DNA from: Pseudanabaenaceae cyanobacterium MP8IB2.15
Lineage (GTDB): Bacteria > Cyanobacteriota > Cyanobacteriia > Pseudanabaenales > Pseudanabaenaceae
Direction of reading: 5' to 3'
Length of the DNA stretch: 11,330 nt
Assembly: GCA_030248825.1 (NCBI GenBank)
Contig: JARCMB010000217.1
Coordinates: 1-11,330, forward strand
The notes below the pieces were generated by a model. It worked only from the letters and a program-made list of their open reading frames with translations. It had not been told where the DNA came from and searched no databases. Below are positions 6,556 through 11,330 of the stretch, piece by piece. The position numbers and the translations under genes are program-made. Position 1 is the stretch's first letter; every line of letters starts with the position of its first letter.

Positions 6556-7001
6556 TTAGCTTTAATTTTGGGCTGTAATAGTTGAGCCTGCTCGATCCAG
6601 ATCGACATCTCCTCAAGACTGGGACACAAATCAGCTCGGCGTAAATTTTGCACCTGAAACTTCATGATCTGCTTGTGGAGTTGACCAAGTGGAGTCTGGG
6701 CGAGCTGCTCGATCGAACAAATTCCGCTATGCACAATCAAGCCACAGTGCTGACAACCCACCGCAGGAATCCGTGCTAAATCTGCGAAAACTAACCATTT
6801 ATTCAAAAGTTGAAACTTTATGCCTAAATCGATCGCTAGGGCTTCTTTTTGCGGGCGACTGCTACCTGCCTTTTGCAATAAGGCTAGAGTTGTCGTAATG
6901 CTGTGATCTTTGAGGTTTTGACAGTCCTTGGCACTCAATCCTGGCAACTGATCGATTGCAGAGTATAAGAACGAAATAGTAGAAGTGGGTGAAGGTTTCA
7001 T
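6513..7001 (-). CDS. DUF4332 domain-containing protein
   Basis: A 162-residue protein of unknown function that matches, from memory, the cyanobacterial DUF4332 family. It has two helix-hairpin-helix-like parts. The first is LPGLSAKDCQNLKDHSITTT (about 18-37). The second is LARIPAVGCQHCGLIVHSGI, followed by CSIEQLAQTP, and contains a Cys-x2-Cys (GCQHCG). It is rich in Leu, Lys and Gln with no signal peptide or membrane segment, so it is probably cytosolic. I start at ATG 7001; the frame is open further upstream to 7154, but that part overlaps the oxidoreductase gene and does not resemble the family. No clear ribosome site is seen: the ATG follows an A-rich stretch. It lies 22 nt after the oxidoreductase stop. 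Its C-terminus IDAESAKLRNQMK is nearly the same as the end of Vipp1, which is unusual. Confidence 0.8.
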   Translation of the reverse strand: MKPSPTSTISFLYSAIDQLPGLSAKDCQNLKDHSITTTLALLQKAGSSRPQKEALAIDLGIKFQLLNKWLVFADLARIPAVGCQHCGLIVHSGICSIEQLAQTPLGQLHKQIMKFQVQNLRRADLCPSLEEMSIWIEQAQLLQPKIKAKIDAESAKLRNQMK

Positions 7002-7023
7002 TTTTTTTGTTTGATTACGCAAC

Positions 7024-8118
7024 TCAGGATTTAAGTGCAAAACCTTGCCAAGGTCGATCGCTCTCACCTTTAAGGATGAGGTCGTTGATGATTTCGGCGG
7101 TGATCGGAGCCATGAGGACACCATTGCGGTAGTGTCCTGTGGCGATCGAAACATTTGGATGCGAGGGTAAGAAGCCTAAAATGGGCGATCTCTGACTTAC
7201 AGGACGAGGACGATAACCTGCCCAAGTTTCAATGATTTTAGCCTTGGCAAAGGCAGGACAAAATTCGATCGCTTTGTCTAGCAGTAAAGAAATATTACTG
7301 GTTCTGGGTAAGGTGTCAGGCTCAAATTCTACGGTTGCGCCGATCCAGTATCGATCGAACCCCAAAGGCACAATATTGATATCTTCACCATTCGCAGCTT
7401 CGGCGTGAATCACAGCATTGAGTGATAAGTCTGGGAGTTCAACCAAAATCGCCTGACCGCCAACGGGTGCAAGAAGGTTTGAGGGTCGATCGAGATCGAG
7501 ATCGAGAGATTGCCGTAACCGATCTGAACCTAGTCCTGCCGTAATCACGATCTTGTCTGCGTCAGGAATATCCGCTAATCGATCGACTGGGTGATCGTAA
7601 ATAAACTTAGCTCCATTTAAAGTTGCCGCTTTGACTAGGGCCTGAACCAACATACTGGGATGCAAGGCTCGATCTGATGGACTGTATAGAGCTGATTGAG
7701 CTGAGAGAAAAGGATACTTCGATCGAACATGATCTCGATCGAAAAACTGTAAGTCAAATCCCTGTTGCTGCCGCTTCCCAATCAAGGATTGCCATTTCGA
7801 CTCAGATCCGATTTTTTGACTGAGGCAGAGAATGCCCGCACAGTTGGGAATGCTCAGCCCAGTTTGGCGCTCTAACTGCGGAATCAACTGTTCATAAAGC
7901 CGCAAACTCGCTAGTCGTAAAGTCACCAGATCGCCTGTAGCTTTTTGGCTGCAAGCCGCCATCAGTACACCCAATGATGCACCTGTCGCACCTTGACCCG
8001 CTTGAGAATTTGCTTCCAAGACGGTGACTTGAAGTGATGCCGACTGACTAAGTTTGTAGGCGATCGATGCCCCGATCGCGCCACAACCAATAATCACAAC
8101 TTGTTCTGGTCTTGCCAC
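7024..8118 (-). CDS. FAD-dependent amine/amino-acid oxidoreductase (ThiO/DadA-like)
   Basis: A 364-residue flavoprotein of the D-amino-acid oxidase/glycine oxidase superfamily. The N-terminus has the FAD-binding dinucleotide fold VVIIGCGAIGASIAYKL (GxGxxG at residues 11-16) ending in the acidic LEA of strand 2. The C-terminus has TWAGYRPRPVSQRSPILG and ATGHYRNGVLMAP (326-338), the signature seen in glycine oxidases such as ThiO, where an arginine in this area holds the substrate carboxylate. Many cyanobacterial ThiO proteins are fused to ThiG; this one is alone and not beside thiamine genes, so a thiamine role is uncertain. It starts with GTG 8118, only 3 nt after the rne stop, so it is translationally coupled to rne. 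The in-frame hexamer GATCGA repeated near 7490-7506 encodes an LDLDLD stretch. Confidence 0.85.
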   Translation of the reverse strand: MARPEQVVIIGCGAIGASIAYKLSQSASLQVTVLEANSQAGQGATGASLGVLMAACSQKATGDLVTLRLASLRLYEQLIPQLERQTGLSIPNCAGILCLSQKIGSESKWQSLIGKRQQQGFDLQFFDRDHVRSKYPFLSAQSALYSPSDRALHPSMLVQALVKAATLNGAKFIYDHPVDRLADIPDADKIVITAGLGSDRLRQSLDLDLDRPSNLLAPVGGQAILVELPDLSLNAVIHAEAANGEDINIVPLGFDRYWIGATVEFEPDTLPRTSNISLLLDKAIEFCPAFAKAKIIETWAGYRPRPVSQRSPILGFLPSHPNVSIATGHYRNGVLMAPITAEIINDLILKGESDRPWQGFALKS

Positions 8119-8121
8119 AAC

Positions 8122-10380
8122 CTACTCTGGAGACGGCTCTGAAGCTGAAGTTCGGCGGCGGCGACGTGAAGCCGCAGGTGACTCAACCACTTCTTCTTTC
8201 ACTTCTTCTTTCACTTCTTGCATCGGTTCGATCGGAGGATTAGTCACAGAAATAATCTGTGATGTCCGATCGATTAAATTACTAGCTAAACCCCTTGCAG
8301 ATTCTACACTTACTGGTTGTCTTAGTGTCTCGATCGGTTCGCTAAATGGCAGATCTGAAGCTCCATTCGCATAACCATTAAGCTCGTCAGATAGTTGTTC
8401 GTCTGACTCAACCACAGTTGAGATCGGCGCGAGTAAACTCGGTGGCAAGCTGGGAGCTTGTCCTGGCAGAGCTACAGATACGATCACATTCCGTAGATCT
8501 TTAATTTCGCGATTGACAAAAACCAATGGCGAAATCCCCATGTGAGCGTAGACTTCTTGCTCTTCTGCGGTCATTTCTACGGTGATCACTTCTGGAGCTT
8601 CGATCTTAGGACGCGGCACATCTCTTTTGGCACGACGTTCTGAAGTCTCTACTACTTTGACGATCGATTCAGTTGGTTCTGGTTCTACGGCTGGTTTTTC
8701 GATTGGTGCAATCGTTAACCGAGTCGGTAATTCACGCGATTCTTTGACTTCAGCGCGACTCTCAGCCTTCCCAGAATCTGAGCGCGAGTCAGATCGCAGT
8801 TCAATCCTCGATCGAGCTTCTGGACTTGGAGTAACGCTTTTGTCAGTACGATCGGGCTTTTCAGACCTTTCCGTTCGATCGGTGCGCTCAGTCCGATCGG
8901 TTCGATCGGATCTTTCACTATCACGGCTACTACTTTCTTGATCGCGGGAAGAACGTCCAGGCGGGACATTCCGCTTCCTTCTTCTCGAACCATTACTGCG
9001 CTCGTGATAGTTAGGATGGTAAGCCAAGTTTGCTTCGAGTCCACCGCTCAGAGAGCCATCAGCTTCATCATCACCAAAATCTGACTTGGGCGCAAACCGT
9101 GATTCCCAGTGACTTGTGTTCGATTCTGCGACTTGAGGCGCGAGTTCGCCTGGAAGTTGCACCAAAATACCCAGACCATTACAAGCGGCACAAGGGCGAC
9201 CAAACAACTCATAAATACTCTGACCCTGACGTTTGCGCGTCATTTCTACCAGACCTAACTCGGTAAGCTGAGCGATTTGGGGACGAGACTTGTCAGAGCG
9301 CAAAGCTTTTTCAAAATGCTCTAGTAAGTGCAACTGGTCGCGACGGGTATCCATATCGATGAAGTCCACCACGATCACACCAGCGATATTTCGCAAGCGG
9401 ATTTGACGTGCGACTTCCACCGCAGCTTCGCAGTTAGTCCACAGCACGGTTTCGCGGGAAGTGCGGGCTTTGATATTAGAGCCAGAGTTGACATCAACCA
9501 CGGTCAGGGCTTCAGTCGGTTCGATCACGATGTAGCCACCCGAAGGTAAATCTACACGCGGTCTGAGGGCTTCACGAATTGCCGCATTTACCCGAAAATA
9601 TTCCAGAATCGGTGTACGTTCACGGTGATGATCGATCGATAGGTTCGGTGGAATTTTGCCTTCACCCCAATTAAGTAGGTGTTGTTTCACCCGTCGCAGC
9701 CCATCACTGGTGTCGGTGACAATACGATTAACGTCATCAGCGTAGAGATCGCGCAATACTCGTTGCACAAAGTCATTTTCTCGATCGAGCAGACTGGGAT
9801 TCCTAATGCTGCTGGACTCTTGCTGAATTGCTTCCCATTGGCGTTGCAAGCCATCAAGATCTTCGATGATCGAGTCTTCCGATACACCTTCGGCTTCTGT
9901 CCTTACCAGTAATCCCATACCTGAAGGTTTGATCAAAACTGCTAAAGCGCGGAGGCGGCTACGTTCATTTTCAGTTTTGATTCGCCGAGATAGGTTAACG
10001 CCACGCCCAAAAGGCATTAACACGACATAACGACCAGGCAAGGAAATATTGCCAGTTAGTCGGGGGCCTTTATTCCCCGTTGGTTCTTTCATCACCTGCA
10101 CCAGCACTCTCTGCTGCGGTGAGAGTAAATCACTGATCGAGCCACCAGAGCGGCGTAATTTCAGGGGGCCTAAGTCTGTAACGTGGATAAAACCGTTACG
10201 TTCGTTGTCTCCGATATTTACAAAAGCGGCATCAATACTGGTAAGGATGTTTTCGACCACACCCATGTACACATCCCCCACCTGATGGGTTCCAGTCGCT
10301 ACGATAATTTCTTCAATTTGGTCTTCGCTGAATACGGCAGCAGTGCGATACTGCTCAGCAATAATGATTTGCTTGGGCAT
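8122..10380 (-). CDS. rne: Ribonuclease E/G
   Basis: Endoribonuclease that begins mRNA decay and matures stable RNAs. Its 752 residues split into a catalytic core (1-410) and a disordered tail. In order: an S1 RNA-binding domain (about 35-120, GDVYMGVVENILTSIDAAFV), the 5'-sensor/RNase H-like region, the DNase I-like catalytic part with the metal-binding Asp296 (VVDVNSGS) and Asp339 (VVDFIDMD), and the Zn-link cysteines 397 and 400 (RPCAACNG). The tail holds an Arg/Asp/Thr-rich stretch (485-514), a KEEVKEEV repeat and, near the end, RRRRRTSA (739-746). This corresponds to the cyanobacterial arginine-rich nonapeptide known to bind polynucleotide phosphorylase. ATG 10380 has GAGGAAA just upstream. 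It is longer than many cyanobacterial homologues because of the tail. The expected rnhB neighbour is replaced here by the oxidoreductase. Autoregulation through the leader is known for Synechocystis rne and plausible here. Confidence 0.96.
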   Translation of the reverse strand: MPKQIIIAEQYRTAAVFSEDQIEEIIVATGTHQVGDVYMGVVENILTSIDAAFVNIGDNERNGFIHVTDLGPLKLRRSGGSISDLLSPQQRVLVQVMKEPTGNKGPRLTGNISLPGRYVVLMPFGRGVNLSRRIKTENERSRLRALAVLIKPSGMGLLVRTEAEGVSEDSIIEDLDGLQRQWEAIQQESSSIRNPSLLDRENDFVQRVLRDLYADDVNRIVTDTSDGLRRVKQHLLNWGEGKIPPNLSIDHHRERTPILEYFRVNAAIREALRPRVDLPSGGYIVIEPTEALTVVDVNSGSNIKARTSRETVLWTNCEAAVEVARQIRLRNIAGVIVVDFIDMDTRRDQLHLLEHFEKALRSDKSRPQIAQLTELGLVEMTRKRQGQSIYELFGRPCAACNGLGILVQLPGELAPQVAESNTSHWESRFAPKSDFGDDEADGSLSGGLEANLAYHPNYHERSNGSRRRKRNVPPGRSSRDQESSSRDSERSDRTDRTERTDRTERSEKPDRTDKSVTPSPEARSRIELRSDSRSDSGKAESRAEVKESRELPTRLTIAPIEKPAVEPEPTESIVKVVETSERRAKRDVPRPKIEAPEVITVEMTAEEQEVYAHMGISPLVFVNREIKDLRNVIVSVALPGQAPSLPPSLLAPISTVVESDEQLSDELNGYANGASDLPFSEPIETLRQPVSVESARGLASNLIDRTSQIISVTNPPIEPMQEVKEEVKEEVVESPAASRRRRRTSASEPSPE
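8188..8223 (-). repeat. 12-bp tandem repeat near the rne 3' end
   Basis: CACTTCTTCTTT occurs at 8188-8199 and 8200-8211, with a partial third unit CACTTCTTGCAT at 8212-8223 (plus-strand reading). It encodes the acidic/lysine EVKEEVKEEV segment just before the terminal arginine cluster. Confidence 0.85.
8839..8928 (-). repeat. Low-complexity Arg-Asp/Glu-Thr repeat in the RNase E tail
   Basis: Residues about 485-514 are built from RTD and RTE units (SDRTDRTERTDRTERSE). The DNA is rich in GATCGG-type hexamers, so CGATCG cores are densely packed. Alternating charge suggests a disordered, possibly RNA-binding or condensate-forming segment; that is inference. Confidence 0.7.
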
Positions 10381-10430
10381 TCAATTTCCTCAAAAAATTT
10401 GCGGTCTATGCATATGTAATCTAAATAATT

Positions 10431-10464
10431 CCAAGAATTCATCCAAGAATTCTTCCAAGAATTT
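10431..10464. repeat. 12-bp triplicate repeat in the rne leader
   Basis: CCAAGAATTC at 10431 and 10443 and CCAAGAATTT at 10455 recur with an exact 12-nt period. In rne mRNA this reads as three GAAUUCUUGG-like units 50-85 nt before the start codon, a U-rich single-stranded-looking tract suited to RNase E recognition (inference). Confidence 0.85.
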
Positions 10465-10783
10465 GCCTAAAAATCAGTCTAAGGATTCGTTTTTGTCAGG
10501 GTTTGACATTATTTTGGAGATCGTTAACAGGTATGCCAGAGAGCTTTCTAATCGGGAAAACTTTGGGTTCTACGGGTAACAATAACTAGATCGAATTCAC
10601 AAAAACGGATCGGACTTACAAGAAATTTTGTTCGGTATTTAGTTTGATTTTAAGTGTCTAAAATAGCTAAAATCTAGCCAATTCACTCAATAACCAAGCC
10701 AAACTAACCAAACTAGGGCCAGTTAAAATTTAAATGCCGTAAACTGTACACGCGATCGAGGCTGTGATAAAGATCTGCGATAA

Positions 10784-10820
10784 AGCTTGGATTTCCAGCT
10801 TGGATCTCCAGCTTGGATGC
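10784..10820. repeat. 13-bp triplicate repeat
   Basis: AGCTTGGAT occurs at 10784, 10797 and 10810, separated by TTCC and CTCC, an exact 13-nt period. A looser pair, GATAAAGATC and GATAAAGCTT, precedes it. Function unknown. Confidence 0.85.
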
Positions 10821-10846
10821 AAGTACCTACAAAATTTAAACCGCGC

Positions 10847-10873
10847 AATTAAGCCCAATTGGTAAGCTTAATT
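10847..10873. other. Perfect 8-bp inverted repeat (hairpin)
   Basis: AATTAAGC (10847-10854) pairs with GCTTAATT (10866-10873) around an 11-nt loop that itself contains the palindrome CCAATTGG. No T-run follows on either strand, so it is not a classical terminator; a protein-binding site or RNA structure is possible. Confidence 0.45.
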
Positions 10874-10886
10874 AACAAGCCCAAAA

Positions 10887-10904
10887 TTTAGAGTTAAGTC
10901 TAAA
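10887..10904. other. Small inverted repeat TTTAGA-N6-TCTAAA
   Basis: A perfect 6-bp inverted repeat with a 6-nt spacer (GTTAAG), 14 nt after the larger hairpin. It may be an operator or chance in AT-rich DNA. Confidence 0.3.
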
Positions 10905-11029
10905 CTTAGTTTCAAAGATTGAACTCGAATCAGACTTGAACTAAAACGAGTGTAATTCTTAGATTGAACTAGCAGGCTAATTTCAACTGACATTTTAACT
11001 GACACATAGTTAAGCAACATCTTGAGCTT

Positions 11030-11057
11030 TTGCTTAGCTACATCTGCCCTGTATAGT
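11030..11057 (+). promoter_or_regulatory. Candidate sigma70-type promoter for the histidine phosphatase
   Basis: TTGCTT (11030-11035) and TATAGT (11052-11057) are 16 nt apart, close to the SigA consensus. Transcription would start near 11064, leaving a leader of about 50 nt before the presumed start codon at 11115. Confidence 0.45.
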
Positions 11058-11114
11058 ATCATAACGCAGCTTAAAAGATTAAATTAGTAGTACGTCATAG
11101 TTGAGGGCAATAAT

Positions 11115-11330
11115 CTGGTTACTCGAGTTGTTTTAGTTCGTCATGGCGAAACTAATTTTAATGCTTCAGGCATAATTCAAGGCAGGGGCAATAGCGATCG
11201 ACCTGACCTCCAATCCACCTTGACCGAGCAGGGTAGTCAGCAAGCACAATTAACTGGTGCGGCTTTGTCTGGCTTGTCGATCGATGCGGCTTATAGTAGT
11301 CCGTTGGTGCGAGCAAAGCACACCGCCAAG
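11115..11330 (+). CDS. Histidine phosphatase / phosphoglycerate mutase family protein, 5' part only
   Basis: The frame is open to the right window edge, so only the first 72 residues are seen. VTRVVLVRHGETNFN contains the RHG catalytic motif, whose histidine is phosphorylated during catalysis. QGRGNSDRPDLQSTLTEQG and AAYSSPLVRAKHTA are the expected next blocks, the last holding the phosphate-binding arginine. Members include phosphoglycerate mutases and CobC-type phosphatases; cyanobacterial versions often have two such domains. No ATG, GTG or TTG lies between the in-frame stop TAG 11088-11090 and the RHG motif. CTG 11115 is preceded by GAGGG at 11103-11107 with a 7-nt gap and gives the usual (M)VTRVVLVRHGE start, so I take it as the start. 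A candidate promoter lies about 60 nt upstream. Substrate not predictable. Confidence 0.8.
   Translation, partial: MVTRVVLVRHGETNFNASGIIQGRGNSDRPDLQSTLTEQGSQQAQLTGAALSGLSIDAAYSSPLVRAKHTAK

Larger units (their letters stand above)
10381..11114. other. Long intergenic region: rne leader and divergent phosphatase promoter
   Basis: A 734-nt AT-rich space between the divergent rne and phosphatase genes. Nearest rne, on the minus strand, are GAGGAAA (the ribosome site) and a triplicated AU-rich 12-mer. Further on are a second 13-bp triplicate repeat and two small hairpins. A candidate promoter for the phosphatase lies at 11030-11057. I see no tRNA, rRNA or convincing small protein; a 64-codon minus-strand frame at 10868-11062 has no recognisable content. 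The rne promoter could not be placed with confidence. Confidence 0.6.

Noticed and set aside
7002..7154. N-terminal extension of the DUF4332 frame to 7154 (213 residues)
   Set aside because: The extra 51 codons overlap the oxidoreductase 3' end in another frame, look unlike the family, and Met at 7001 gives a normal N-terminus.
8860..8910. CRISPR-like array in the repetitive CGATCGG stretch
   Set aside because: The units are 6-9 nt coding repeats without spacers of constant length.
8582..8941. 119-codon plus-strand frame with RSVRSVRSV repeats
   Set aside because: It is the antisense reading of the RTD/RTE repeat of RNase E; the low complexity explains its openness.
10868..11062. 64-codon minus-strand frame between rne and the phosphatase gene
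   Set aside because: No recognisable motif, no ribosome site and AT-rich composition; it also overlaps the hairpins.

Overview
The window looks like a cyanobacterial chromosome segment. CGATCG cores are very frequent, with two complete HIP1 octamers (GCGATCGC at 982-989 and 4394-4401). The protein content agrees: a Vipp1/IM30 protein, a DUF4332 protein, an RNase E with the cyanobacterial arginine-rich tail, and a perfect NtcA-type promoter. I cannot name the genus.

Left edge (1-294): debris of an old insertion. On the minus strand is the C-terminal end of a class I SAM-dependent methyltransferase. Its upstream part is replaced at about position 120 by a plus-strand fragment of an ISAzo13-type transposase.

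Accessory operon (373-5503, plus strand): a perfect GTA-N8-TAC box and a correctly placed -10 element precede four genes. They are an ABC ATPase, a lipoprotein substrate-binding protein, a two-domain enzyme and an ABC permease. The enzyme joins an MBLAC2-like metallo-beta-lactamase-fold hydrolase to a type III (GlnT-like) glutamine synthetase in one reading frame. Together they look like a nitrogen-controlled system that imports a small organic compound of the Tau/Ssu/NMT1 transporter class, hydrolyses something, and ligates an amine or ammonia to glutamate. The substrate cannot be read from the sequence. This is the most interesting part of the window.

Housekeeping block (5555-10380, minus strand): RNase E, an FAD-dependent glycine-oxidase-like protein, a DUF4332 protein and Vipp1 lie in tandem and end at an intrinsic terminator. 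The first three are tightly spaced (3 and 22 nt) and probably cotranscribed. Vipp1 follows after 131 nt and may have its own promoter. The DUF4332 and vipp1 genes end in the same 23-nt sequence, which begins exactly at the stop codon, so both proteins share the C-terminal peptide LRNQMK.

Right edge (10381-11330): a 734-nt AT-rich region with two 12-13 bp triplicated repeats and two small hairpins. It is the leader/promoter region of rne on one side and of a histidine phosphatase on the other. The phosphatase gene runs off the window and seems to lack an ATG/GTG/TTG start; CTG at 11115 is the best candidate.
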